From: Strigamia acuminata
Lineage: Eukaryota > Arthropoda > Chilopoda > Geophilomorpha > Linotaeniidae
DNA length: 64,000 nt
Direction of reading: 5' to 3'
Assembly (NCBI GenBank): GCA_949358305.1
Contig: OX442324.1
Span: 2,283,501-2,347,500 of the forward strand
Part shown: piece by piece, positions 1 through 13,500 of the stretch
Layout of the letters: every line of letters starts with the position of its first letter
Position numbering within the stretch: the first letter of the stretch is position 1
The notes under the pieces: model-generated
The model's database searches: none
What the model was told of the DNA's origin: nothing
What the model saw: only the letters and a program-made list of their open reading frames with translations
Translations under genes and position numbers: made by a program

Positions 1-186
1 TTACACATTTATTTTACTCGTTTTGTTCAATTTACACATTTATTTTACTCGTTTTGTTCAATTTACACATTTATTTTACTCGTTTTGTTCAATTTACACA
101 TTTATTTTACTCGTTTTGTTCAATTTACACATTTATTTTACTCGTTTTGTTCAATTTACACATTTATTTTACTCGTTTTGTTCAAT
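1..186. repeat. 31-bp tandem repeat, six copies
   Basis: Six head-to-tail copies of a 31-bp AT-rich unit, starting at 1, 32, 63, 94, 125 and 156; a seventh copy breaks off at 187. The copies look identical by eye, so the array is young or homogenised. The array runs off the window's left edge, so its true length is unknown. There are no unique spacers between copies, so it is a minisatellite and not a CRISPR array. Confidence 0.95.
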
Positions 187-961
187 TTAGACGTTAAATT
201 TAGGCATATTGGTTAATGCTGTAGCGTCTTTAACCTATCAGTAAAGCCGGCCTTGGAAGTGAAGTAGATGGTCACACTTGGGCATAATCTTTTCGTAAAT
301 TAATGTTTTCATAACTGTGTGGAAATCATGACGTTCCTAATGTCCTTTTGCGTCAATTACTAAGTTCAAGTAGTAACAACTATCCAGAAAAATATAATTC
401 TACTATTTACTTGTCTGGAAAACTCTGAAGGTGCGGGACGCCTTTTTTTGAGGAACTCAGAAGTTGCATTTGCACCAAGAACTGGGAAAACCATAGAAAA
501 GTCTTAACCAAGTGAATGTTGGATTTTGACCTTGTCCGAGAGTGCACCGTGCCCAATTTTGACCATCAAACTTTTCTAAATCGGTTTGTTTCAATAAAAA
601 TCATCATTTTAATAATTTAATGGAAATACAAGATGTCTGCTAAAACTTATTTTATTCATTTATTAGTATTGTTTTTATTATTATTATTATTTATTATACC
701 GGTATTTATATATTTTCTCTCACTTATTTGACAAGTCTGCGTGCAGTTTGATTTCCATAGAACTATCACGCAATAAACACAAAAAGCATAAAAAAAAGTA
801 TTTGCCAAATGAAAATAGTTTGACATTTAATACGAGAAAGGACAACTACTGTGTGGTGACCATGACCGCCCATGCCACAACTTGGGCGGAAATTGAGCAG
901 GCTGTGGTAAAATTGATCCAATTCGGTCAATAGGTGATCGCTCTGCATCTTTCCGGCCATC
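187..961. other. Non-coding, presumed Slob intron
   Basis: AT-rich sequence with no supportable gene. It includes a simple (TTA)n-type stretch near 660-710. The short open frames running into 972 and 1033 lie partly in the neighbouring inverted-repeat element and have no protein character. Confidence 0.6.
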
Positions 962-962
962 G

Positions 963-1330
963 TATACTCCAAACCGATACAACCTTGTCCAAACTCCTAT
1001 TGGTTGAGCCATCTCACTGGTGTAGTGGCCCATAACACCAGAATTGTAATCTGACTAGGCAAAACAACCAATAAAAAACTAAACTTTTGCTTACCTGACA
1101 AAAGAAACCAACAAACTATGGAGAAAAAGCAGATTTAGCAAATTAAATAAACATTTTATTACCAATTAAATAAAAACTATCATTTTAATCAATTTTTACA
1201 CTAAAATTCATTGAAAATAAACAGAACTGCTTTTCCGCGAAGTATAGACCACGGTCCACAGTTAGGCGTAATCCGGCTCAACCAATCGGAGTTTGGAGTA
1301 TTGGACAACGTTGTATCGGTGTGGAGTATA
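963..1330. mobile_element. TATACTC fold-back MITE, copy A
   Basis: Terminal inverted repeats start TATACTCC and end GGAGTATA. The left arm reads inwards through an AAACCGATACAAC block to an ATTGGTTGAGCC block, and the right arm is its imperfect reverse complement. The interior has a CACTGGTGTAGTGG block shared with the copies at 30676, 4874 and 35722. The outer tip matches only the copy at 30676. There is no coding capacity. A TA target duplication, as in Tc1/mariner elements, is possible. Confidence 0.85.
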
Positions 1331-1471
1331 GTCATGTTTTTTCACCCCATCACCCGTGTTTTGTAATTACTTGTTGATACAATTTCATGCGTTGTGGATT
1401 GTGCTCTTTACATAATTTGATAAAATTGTAATTGTTTTTCTTTCTTTTTTTCTTCTTTTGTTTTTAATTAG

Positions 1472-1549
1472 AAACCGCGTTTCTCACCTGCCAGTACTAT
1501 CTCAAGAGCACAGGACGTTATGTGCTACTTGAGCAGCTGGGCGATATCG
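1472..1549 (+). CDS. Slob: Slob exon, start of kinase-like domain
   Basis: Acceptor AG at 1470-1471 and donor GT at 1550. It encodes a 26-residue segment including CQYYLKSTGRYVLLEQLGDI. It enters in phase 2 and leaves after one base of a Gly codon, which exon 10504 completes. Confidence 0.8.
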
Positions 1550-4500
1550 GTATGAATCATTTTTAATTTTTATGTCATTGAAGTTGTGTAATGCGAATTT
1601 AATTTCGCTGATAAAATGTAGGAAGGTTTTTGGATTTGAAATCTAATCTTGTTTACCATGAACATGTTTTTCCTAATAAGTGAAATGTATTGTGGGTGAT
1701 TAATACACAAATTTCACTGAACCGACGTCGTGATTTGTAGTTCGATTGAGAGCAAAGTTATCGAAAGTTGTGCCATTAGTTTTTTTGGCACTAGGGGTAT
1801 TTGATAGGATGACATCGTCAGTTCGAGAGCCAAACAATTATTAAAAGTAACCTTCCACCCAACCCAACCCCCTTTTGTAACTCTGAAGGGCCGGTAAAGT
1901 TTTCTTCTAATTCAAAAAGTGTATTCGAATTCTTACTGTTAGAATATTAGACGAATACCGTATTTTCTCGAGTAAGAGCCGCAGCTCTTATTCAAAACGG
2001 GTATCCTGAGCGGAGGCTCTTAATCGAGGGCGGCTCTTATTACAATTGCTTACCATATTTTGATTGAAATTCCAATTTTTTTCATTGAAATTTCAATATT
2101 TTCATTGAAATTTCAATATTTTCATTGAAATTTCAATATTTTCATTGAAATTTCAATATTTTCATTGAAATTTCAATATTTTCATTGAAATTTCAATATT
2201 TTCATTGAAATTTCAATATTTTCATAGGTAATATACCGAGCGCGACGTGTAATTGTCGGGATAATTAGGTCAGCACGAATCTTCTTGCCTGGTAAGATCA
2301 CGAGTGCCCGTCAGGGCACGAGTGATCTTATCTGTCAAGAAGATGAGTGCTGACCTAATTCCGACAATTACTAAAGCGCGAGGTGTATTTGATACGAGAA
2401 TTTACCGATAGAAACTAACGAAGATCGTCAATCATATCCAAACTGGCCTCGCCCCATCGTAACGAAGCAGCCGCCACGATAGCCGCGAATGAGATTAGGC
2501 CTAACAAAACAACAATCGTTTTGCCGACCTATCCCGATGCGCGTAACAAATCGCATTTGACGTTTGATGCTTGGTCCGTAAAGGTCCCACCGGGGGGCGC
2601 CAGCACCAGAAATATTGACCGGGAAGAGTGAAAAGAGTACATGGTGCCAGAAATCTGTTCCCGGTAAGCACCAATCAGATGTCAAAGCGGTTTGTTACGC
2701 GCTTCGGGATTGGTCGGGAGACCAATTGTTGTTTTGTTAGGCCTAATCTCATTCGCGGCTATTTATAGCCCAAGCTAGTGGTAAATTCTCATTGAAATTT
2801 CAATATTTTCATTGAAATTTCAATTTTTTCCATTAAAATTTTACTTTTTTCCATTGAAATTTCACTTTTTTTTAAAAATTTTCTATCTAAATAACCATTA
2901 TCTTCGACGAATGTTTCAATGACTGTTTCCTGTTTGGTTACAAAAGCCGTCGAATAGTAGCCGCGGTTACTATTCGAGGGCGGTTGCTATTCGAAGGTGG
3001 CTGCAAAACGAGGGCGCCTCTTAATCGAGAAAATACGGTAACATCTAGGTCCATTGATTGTGTATCTATTGGTTACATGCTAGCCTGGATATATAGTTTT
3101 TTGAATTGATGGTGCGAATGCATTAACCAAATCATTTTGTAAGCAAGGTTAGGTTAGGTTTGGGTAGAATGGCAGGTAGACGTTGCTATACTTAGTAATG
3201 ATTTTTCATGTTTTTCTAAAGCAAATTTGACTTTGAGTTTGTTTGGTTCGTGATACAAGCCATTAAGTTGACTTCATTGCTGACATTTGTCTTTTTTTTT
3301 GTTAATACCGGGCAAAATTATGATTGCTGTTCAGTGTGTATTATTATTTCTTGAACTTGAGTGAAAGAAAACGTACCCAGTTTGTTTCCCACATACGCAT
3401 GCTAAAACAACACGAGTTGAGGTCGCATGGACATGTGGCAATCAATAGTAGTTTTTCATATCCAATACAACAAAGACAGAGAACTGAAAGAGGGACAAAA
3501 AGTGGTATTTGCAACGTGACACGTGTCAAACGGTGAATTTCCTTTAGCAATCAATCTAATAAGCAGGAAAATCAATCGGGATCATTCTGCCGGAAGGATT
3601 AGAAAATATGCACTTCCTGTCTCTTCACTAAAGGGATTATGTCTGGAAGATGTGTGAGAGAGTAGGCCACAAATCAATATCCTTGACGTACCGGTGAAAC
3701 TTGATGACACTTGAAATTATATCTTGTGTCCTATCTATTGTATGTGCATACGCTTATAGATGCTCGCAAAAATTGCAACTAGACATAATGATAGACATGC
3801 TCAAATATTGGTTTGTGTGCATTGATGTATGGGATGGGATGGGATGGGATGGGATTGGATTGCAAACTGAGCGTTAGTTTAATACCGAAGCGACAAGTTA
3901 AATCTTCTGTGAGGACTGGGCAAGATGGTTATCCGAAGGAGTGACATTTATTATCGCTTTAAGCAAAGGTAAGGCTTTGAGTCTGAGGTCTGTGATCTGT
4001 GAAGACCTCAGGTGGCCAAGAGAAACTAAGTAAGGATGATTCAAGTTTCGAAAGTAGATCGCTTCAACTGCGCAGTACTACAAGTAGCTGCATTCGAAAT
4101 GTCGTTAGTGCTGGGTTGGGGTCCCACTGCGAATTTGCGATTATTTTTTGGTGTAATATTGCAGTCAGTAGCTGTCGTTTGCGATATCTTGCGATATTGC
4201 GATTACACCGCTTATTCTAAGCGATATATCACGAATGCAATATATTGCAGAAATAATCGTCAAACTGCAGTATCGCATTCGCATTCGCTTCAAAGAGTAA
4301 TCGCACAGGCCTAGTGACGTCATCTTGACCTTTGGCAAATGGCTTCCCGATGTAAACTTGACAATGAATTGGAAATCATTAATTACTGGTGCTTAGTTTT
4401 GACGGGAAACTAGGTAGTTTTTGACCGCATTCGAGCAAACAAATGCGGCCCAATTTATAAATGTACACATTTTTACGCGCATGGAATTATGGGATATTTT

Positions 4501-7500
4501 CTGTCCACTTTCCTGCCAGATGGGAGCCAGCAAAGGAAAAGATTACTTTTCAGCTCTTAAAATTTTCTGCTACAGAGGCCTCTCTGTCGAGTTATTCAGT
4601 CAAGTGGGAAAAGCCAGCATTAGACACGGACTGCTAGTAGGTGGCGCTGAAAGTCGTTTCTGCAATGCATGGCTTCCAATGCCTTACTGAAAATTGAATG
4701 TATTGTATTTTATCGATTAAGAGCCGCGGCTCTTATTCAAAACTGCCATTTTTGTCAGCAATTACAATTTCAGTTTTTTGTTTGTTACATTTGTAAATCC
4801 TCTCATTGTGCGCGGGTCCCCATTAGACTGTGGGTCTCTAATAACGCACGGGGAAATATCAAAAATTTGTAATTATACTCTTGTCAACTCCAAGATAAGC
4901 CTCACTCCCATTGGCCGAGCCATTTCACTCGTGTAGTGACACAAAAAAGTAGACCAAACCACCAAAATTGCACTTGATGTACAGACATTGTAATCGAAAA
5001 AAAAATTCAAATATTGTTTGCTTTCCTGACAAAGCAACCAATAAACTGAACACACGTGTATATTGACTTAAAAACAGCATGAAACTTAATTTTATGAATG
5101 GAAAAAACATTTGATTATAAAATACAAATAAATTTAAATCGTTTAAATCATTATAATAGTAATAAAAAAAAAATACAAAACTACTTTTCCTGGTGGTAGT
5201 ACACAGTCTACAGTTAGTAGTAATTAGACTAGGCCAATGGGAGTGAGGCTTATCTTGGAGTTGACAAGAGTATAGTGTGCCGTGTTTGGTTTATTGTTGC
5301 TTATTGTTGTTTATTTACTTTTTTTTTTAGCATTATTAGGCCTTGGGTAGAAAATAAGTTTAGACTTAGAAAAATCAAAATGAAAATTGATCAACTTTTT
5401 ATTTATTTTTGAAACTTAATGGCTTAGTAGCCAGGAAGTGATGAATTCATAATAAAACAACAAATACGTTTTTATGAAATGGGCTAAAAGTTGTGGCCCA
5501 AATTGCATGTTAGTCATTTTTCACTCGGTTCTTAGGAGGTTTTCAGGTTTTCAATAAATCTATATTTTACATTTTACACAAAACTCTGTTGTGTCCAGTT
5601 TGCAAGACTGCACAGTTTGTGCAGTCCGCAGTGTTTATTCTAGAGAGCGCTGATTTTACAGTGTTCCCAGTTTAATGTCTTTGAAATAATTAAAGATAGC
5701 ATCAATTTGTTATCACGTTGGGTGGCCATTTTAATGGTGCCACTAACCATGACTTTTCACCTTGGTTTCAAGGTCTACCATTTTGTATATTTTAATTGTG
5801 AGGCGTGGTGCTCACGTAATCGATTATTTTTGTGCCGTTTAAAAAAATGATTTCGAAAGTTGAAATTTTTCAGAAAATTGTTCAGAAGCTGCATTCGTAA
5901 AGTGAAAAACTTGTTTTGTTGTTTAAATGTTGCGCGCGTGCCCACTGCGATCGAAATGAGACGAAATCGGAAGCCATTTTTTTTTCTCTAGCAGTTTAAA
6001 TGGTTTTTTTTAGAAAGCTGTTTAGTCTAAACGAATTTAAAATGTCCCAAAGGAAAATGAGGGGTGGAAAGAAATAATAAAAATGTGAATTTCCTATCAA
6101 TAGATGCGAGGTGAATACTCTGAAATGTCAAATTTAGAAATTGATTTCGATGTAAGTCATGCGGCACCTACACATGATGAATGGGTAATTGAAGAAGGTA
6201 TTGACGATAAATTATGGTTTTACTTTAATTGAAATTGTTGCACGTTTTTATTAAATTCATCAAAGAAAATCAGTAGCTGATGCTCTCGAAAAGTTTTTTC
6301 GACTATACAACATGTTTAAACGAGAGACTCAAGCAAGGATAAAAAATCCGGTGGATTTTTTTTCCAGTCGAGTGGATTCGAGTCTGCCTATTGATGAATA
6401 TGCTTATTTATTTTCAAAGAGCTGCTAAACACTCTTTTCATTTTTATTTTTCCACATTTTCAACTGGTTCACAACTTAGTTCGCATGCACGCTTGAGAAG
6501 TTGACAACACTTGGGAACACGTGCAGAGTTGGTGCATCAACATCACGAAACACTCATTGGATCAAAGCAGGTGCAAAGCTGCATTGAATGGAATTCAAGT
6601 TCCATGTTTGTCATCCGTTCTCTTTCACGCATTTGTTTTCAATGATTAAGTTTCGCTCTCTTTATAAACGCGTATTTTTTAATAAAAACGAAAATTATTG
6701 GGAATAACGATGAAAACTATGCAGCTTGTCAAGTGAAAATGGGAATTTTACTTGCACCGATAAATTCACCATCAAATAAGCATTAAACTGAGAAAACTTT
6801 TACTTATTTTGTTTTTATTTTTGGTAAAGTGATCAATCTGAGATTCTAGGTTATCCAGTGTGTCACTGGGGATTGACCTGGACACTGGGTTTTAGCCACT
6901 TACTGTATCTCGGTGATGAATATCTAAGGATTGAAGTGGATGTGAAGAAAAGGGACAACGTGTTAGCGTTAGCGTAAAACCGGAGGTGGTTCCGTTAAAG
7001 TTTATCTACGGTATAAGTAGTGCGCCGGGTGGCGCTCTTACATTAATGACATCATAGAAACTCATAATACTCTGGAGTATGGACTCTGGGTTTAAGTATA
7101 CGAAAGTACTGTATAAAAGTAGTTGACTGACACTTATGGTTTGTTCATACTTAAACCGCTTTTGTACAATACCCGCCCACTTTAGACTTTCTAAAAGTAA
7201 AACTTCTACGGTTTTGTACAAACGTGGATTAAGTGTAGTCATGGTCCATTGTCTGAGGCCGTTCTAGCCGTGATCTGTGTGACGACTTTCTTAAGGATCC
7301 AACATTGTATAGGGTGTCCCAAAAATAACGCAAGATTTGAATTAGCCACCATTTGTGCAGTAAATTGTTGGCAACCCTGAAACAACAACGATTTGACAGC
7401 TGAAAGTTTAGGGTTTTATCTGCCGAAATTGGATTATATCGATGTGGTCAATATGTGGTTTCAACAAGACGGTGCCACATGCCATATTGCCATACAACCA

Positions 7501-10500
7501 TGGAAACAATTCAATTACTGCATGAGACATCACCGGTTTCAGTGATCAGAATTGGCCCCTTTTTCTTGCACCGTCTTGTTGAAACCACATATTGGCCACA
7601 TCAATATAATCCAATTTCGGCAGATAAAACCCTAAACTTTCAGCTGTCAAATCGTTGTTGTTTCAGGGTTGCCAACAATTTACTGCACAAATGGCGGCTA
7701 ATTCAAATCTTGCGTTATTTTTGAGACACCCTTTATTTGCACCAAGAAAGGGAAAAATCATTGAAAACCCAGTTAGTATCTGCTGGCAGATGTTCTTGGC
7801 ATAGAAACGGCGAATTTCTTAAGGGTGAATTTCCAAAAATCGCCATTGGAAAGCTATTTTGACATTTCCAATGGCGAATCTAGGAAAATTCGCCATTGGA
7901 AACGTGTATATTGAAATTTGCCATTGGAAACGTGTATATTGAAATTCGCCATTGGAAACGTGTATATTGAAATTCGCCATTGGAAACGTTATTTGCGTTT
8001 CCAATGGCGAATCTGTGGGCATGTCATCTAGCGCGACTCAATCTACTGCGACATGAATCTACCGCGACTTTGGAACTTGTATTTTGGGTATTTCTTCTTC
8101 CAAATCCTAAGAAGGGCTAACAACCCTCTGTGAGCCTAACCTTACTGTTTTTTTTATGCAAAACCATTTTTTTGGAACGGCTTGTCGCGGTAAATAATGT
8201 CGCGCTAGATGTGCGTCCCTGTGGCTAATTTCTTCCATTTCGCCATTGGAAATGTAATTAGACCTTCCTAATGGCGAATTAGTTTAATGTTTACCAATTC
8301 GCCATTAGAAAGGTCCAAATACGTTCCCAATGGCGAATTGGGAGAAATTTGCCATTGAGACTGCTTTTGGACAGAATAAGATAGCAATTCGCCATTCGTA
8401 CGAATGGCCAGATTCGCCCTTAGGCGATTCGTCGTTGGAACGGCACCCCAGTTAATCGTGAACTTACACCAGTGCTGGACTGACCCGGCGGGATACCGGG
8501 ATACCGGAAATTTCCCCGTGATGCTGTGCATTTTTTTCCTTTTGTTGTGGCCTGATCCATCCAGACTTCTCGGTACTAAATTTGTTCTCTGACGTACACC
8601 AAACCCATTGGATCAAGATGCATCTGTTACTTGTTGTACGCAGTCTGCTAGCTACAGGTGTCCAGATTGCTAATTGAAATGCTGTGTTAGTGTGCACTGA
8701 GTGGTGTTGAGGTAGAACTGCATCTTTCTCAGCACTAGGCGAGAAAACAGAGGGGTGTAACAATCGACGCAGAGAACGGAAATTTAACGTATAAAACGGA
8801 AATTAGGACAATCTGTAAAATTCAAACTATCACATTATACAAAGCACACTTTGTGAAGAACAAGACATTTTTTGGCTTGCAACTCTCATCAGACAAAACA
8901 TCAACAACAGGATCCTGCATCGACATGGTGTTCACAAGACATATTGAAAACCTAACTTCCTACAAACACATACTTCTACAAACAAATAATCACAGTACAC
9001 AGACAACAACAAAATTCAACTGAAAGTGGCATAGTGGATAGTGTAGAACTTTTGCAAGACTAAATCAAGTGAGAAAAACTTTGTCACGATTAACCCTAGT
9101 TGAGTAAGATTTAAATAACAGTTTACGCGCAAAGTTGTTCGCACGTGGGTCCAGGTCCATGGGATACTATTAAGTTGGCCGCCATTCGTCTCGGGCGTTG
9201 GGCAGTTAAATATCCCGGCTCGCTGGTAGACAACACTATTCATAATTACAAGACTCTGTGCTTACATGGGGCTAATGTAAAAAGAATTGTAACAGACTCA
9301 GATTTCAACTTCAGAATGGGTGAGGAATACTCACTGAGCATGGTATAAAATAATGGCACAAATGGCACGAATTGGAATGCGCTCTTGAAGGCGCAAAGAG
9401 AGAGACTAGAAGGTTGAATTACGCCTTCTAATAGCACTAACAGATGACTCAGTTTGACATGAGGTTCTGTGTCGCGCGTGGATTAAGGAAGAGAAAGTGA
9501 CAATTAAGCAATTAAGCAAGAAGTGTTGTTTAGGAGGGGGTTCCATTTATTTGTACACTATTTTCCCTTATTTTTACACTAAAAAAAATAAATTTTTATG
9601 ACCCCGCCTCCTTTTTTTTATCTAACCTAACCTAACCTAACCTAAACCAGTCCTTGATGTGTAAAGTAGCCCAGAAGTCACTTCTGATCACATGATTGAC
9701 AAGCCATGTCAACTGTGATCAGGGGCATAAATTACAGAGGATGAGTTAGCAGAAATTAAATAGAATACAAATAAAATAGAAATATAAGGAAAAATTGGGA
9801 TAATTAAAAAACTAAAAATTGGGGTAAAAAGTAAAAACCATGCACGTGACAAGTGTTTGTCAAAAATGATGAATGTAAAATACAAGGAACAATTTTGTTA
9901 GCAGCATGCACTATACTTGTACATGCCATTGACTATCTGATAGCAGAAGCTGGTTCTCCATCAAAGTTCAACCACTTGGTGTTTTCATTGCTTTTAAATG
10001 ACAGTCAATTGTATTGGACATTTCAATGACCTTAGAGTGAAAGCAATGAACCAAACTGTAAAGTTTTGTGCATGTGTCAACCAAGCCAAGAATTACAAAT
10101 AAACAATGGTCGAGGTCATTGGCATATACAGTGGACGAAGAAATGGAAAACTGCTGGCTTGGTCCCACTAGTTAGACAAATAGTGTAAGAAAAGGGTATT
10201 GTTTTTGGAGAACTGTTTGTGTGTAGGTGTTTAAATATTGGTTTTGTCAGAGTGATGTATTTTTTTACATTGGTATTCAAGTATCACGTGTACTAGGTTT
10301 AAACTTTGGGCTAGCCCAAACTTTCTGGTGCGAACAAGGTATTGACGTTGTCCTATATTTTTTCCTTAAACTTGGGCGTCACTTTCTTAAGAATAATTCT
10401 CAATTTAGCAGGAAATCCATATTAACATAAGAAAGATTTGTCATTGGTTCTTGTCTTAGGGAATGCGAATAACTAGAGTAACAAATACTATTTCTCATTT

Positions 10501-13500
10501 CAGGCAGTCGTCAGAACAAGTTCTGGTTCCTGGTGCGTGATACAAACTTGAAAACCGAGCGACTTCTGACGATGCTGCCGCAGACGCTGCACTCTCCTGT
10601 TCATTTTTCCAGCGTGAGCAAAAAAACGCTGTCGGAGCTTTTTCTGGCACTGCAGCATCCTTACATTTATCCTGTATTGGATGTTGATGTCAAGACGCTC
10701 ACTGACGACGAATATGTCATGGTCATCCTCCCATACAATACCAAAGGAAGTCTTAAGGACATTATTCATAAAGTAAGTTACGGTAGGTTAAGATAAATCT
10801 ACCCAAATGTTTTCTGTATGCTTTTACGTATTATGTAGCTTAAGTTAGGCCAGTATCCTAATAATCTTTCATTTAGGAGCATTCAATATTAAGTCACTTA
10901 TTTTACTTATTCATATTCATTCGATCAAACTTTAAGTAGATGCTTACGAGGAAACCGCAAGAGTGTGTAATCCACAATTGTTTAATTTTTTTTACAATAA
11001 AGTATTGTTATTATCTAAACAGTCAATACAAACGGTTGCAACACAGAATTCTTTACTGTGTGTTGTAACACAACTTTTTTATTTTTTGAGTAAAAAGGCC
11101 AATTTTATCATTACACTTGGTGACATGTGACATCATAACTACTCAAAATTCATAATTCATAATTCACTATTCATGACGTCACATGTCACATGTCCAGCAG
11201 CCTATTCACCAAGTGTAATGATAAAATTGGCCTTTTTGCTCACAAAATAAAAACGTAGTGTTACAACACACGGTAAAGAATTCTGTGTGTTGTAACTGTT
11301 TGTAACAATGTGAGAGAGAGGTGCATTTAAATAAAGAAAGTATTGTCTGTTTAGATAATAACAATATTCTAGTTTTAAAAAAAAATTAAACGGTTTTGGA
11401 TTACACACTCTGTAAGTTTTCACGTTCTTGCATTTTAATACTGTTTGGTATCTGGCTATGGTTGCTAACAATTGTTGAAGCTACCGTAGTGATAAGTGCG
11501 TGTTTTTTTGTGTATTAAGATTTTTCTATTTTTGCTTTTTTTATACACAAAAACACTTAGACTAGCTTATGTAGCTTGTACTTGTCTTTTCCTCAGTGCA
11601 CCTGTGCCCTTGGTTTCCAAAGCCCTCTAGGGGCCATTAAGGCTCGTTTTCTGCCAAATCAAACCGGCCTTGAGGTTGCACGCTCGCCGGCTTGGTTGCC
11701 CGTGGCAACCTGTTAAGTGAGTGGTTCGCTTTGATAGAATAACCTCGCCCTCCACCTGTCCCCACCTGCCTGCAACAGCTGGCTTGCACTTATTCACTCA
11801 AAATCAGAGGTTTGCTGTATGTTTTGCACGATTGCATTGTTTGAAACCAGGAAATGTTAATTTGTCCACAGTCTGGCTGTACTACTTCCTGACAAACTTG
11901 TTTGCACTGGCTAATCGAGTTGGGGGGGGGGGGCACGATTGTTTGTATTCACTTCGATTTTTTTAAATATGGAAATTAACCAAAGATGGGGTGTGTTGAC
12001 TCTGACTCACTGCTTTTAGTCTTTTACAATCAAAATGGTCTTTTGTTAGGGTGCAAAGAAATTGCAGGGCGCCAGATTTGAACTTCGTCCCGGGTGTATC
12101 TTACACAAAGTAAAAGCGAGGTTACCAACTTAAGTAGATTAATTAATCTTAACCAATTTGAATGTATTTAATATGCCGATAATCCTGGGGCCCTACGCTG
12201 CAGCTGGTTTAAGCTAAGTACACATGACCTGATTCCGTGCACGGAATGATCACTTTCCGTGTATGGCCGAAAGTTTGGGTCGGTGTGGTACACATGGTTC
12301 CGCTTACCACACACGGAAACTTTCTGGCAACCGAAATTTTATTCTTTCTGGCAGTGATGGTGCACGGAATAGCTTGAATTGTGTCCGTGCACGAACAGAT
12401 TCTGAGTACCCAGAATGCATTGTGATAATGCGATTGATCGTGACCGGTCGTTCACAAAGTAGAGGTGGATATTGGATACTGAATACAAAGACAGATAATA
12501 CTAAAAATGTTTGATTAATTTATTTGATTATTTGATTATTTATTATTAATTATTAATTTAAAAATACAGTAATCCATTTATTTTGCACAATCAAACTACA
12601 ATATTTTTTAACAGTGGCGGCCATTTGTAATTACAACATACTGTATGTACGAATTGTGTGTACCAAACAATTTCCGCGCACGGAATGACACAGCCAAACA
12701 CACAGGCGGAATCATTTCGTTTGCGGTGTGACAACCTGAAATTTCAGACTCTGAATAGTCAGAGTCTGAAATTTAGCCTATTGGTAAATCTGGCCAATGT
12801 TGGTCGCGATGCACCCAAAGTGTACCGCGGTATCGGTACAGGTATATTGCACTGATCCAGAAAGTACCGCGGTACAGGTACTTGGTAATTTGGGCCTTTA
12901 GAATTGTACAGTATGGTGGTCCAGAAGGGCCAGGGTAATTTTTTCAAAAATAGAAAAATATACACGTGGCCCAGGAGGGCCATCGACCCAGAAGGGCCAT
13001 CCAAATTTTTTCAATATCTTGAAAATAATCCACGTGGCCCAGGAGGGCCAGTAGTCCCATTTTGACACATTTTGGTATATTTTGACACCAGATGGGGGAT
13101 GGGAGTGTTGTTATTATCTTCGATTCAACACGTAAAAAACAGAAAAATAATAGGTGCATTTGAAGTTTTCAAAGTTTCTGTTTTTAACGTTTATCTATCA
13201 CCAAAAACAACGCTGGAATTGTTTTGGTTTATGCCAGGTTTTAGTTTTTCCAGCCAAATTCAAAGTGGCTGTCACGAAAGTCAGATCAAGCGGTCAGACT
13301 TTCATGTGTCGCGAATACTTTCGGGCGAAGCATCCACCTTTGAAAACCATGAGTAAATCTAAAAATGTGTTTAAAGAAGGGGCCACATCACAATTCGTTG
13401 GTTGAATGAAAAAAAGAATGTTTATGAGCCATATACTCGCAAGTCGCAAGACACTATGTGAGTGTTCGGACGGACGCCACGTGGTCGGGGGAGAGCCACG

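Larger units (their letters stand above)
1956..3040. mobile_element. TACCGTATTTTCTCGA inverted-repeat element with nested insertions
   Basis: Left end TACCGTATTTTCTCGA and right end TCGAGAAAATACGGTA are inverted repeats, followed inwards by repeated AAGAGCCGC/GCGGCTCTT blocks. A second copy of the family lies at 43705-44245. Inside are a 20-bp tandem array (2085-2224), a long hairpin (2239-2379) and a separate inverted-repeat element (2396-2790) that splits the array. There is no open frame of note. TACCGTATTT-type ends are common in animal non-autonomous DNA transposons; I cannot assign a superfamily. Confidence 0.8.

Noticed and set aside
1-186. CRISPR-like direct repeats
   Set aside because: Repeats are directly adjacent with no spacers, and the genome is eukaryotic.
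7819-8022. 67-codon minus-strand frame with repeated FPMANF
   Set aside because: Produced by the 29-bp repeat unit lacking stop codons, not a repeat protein.
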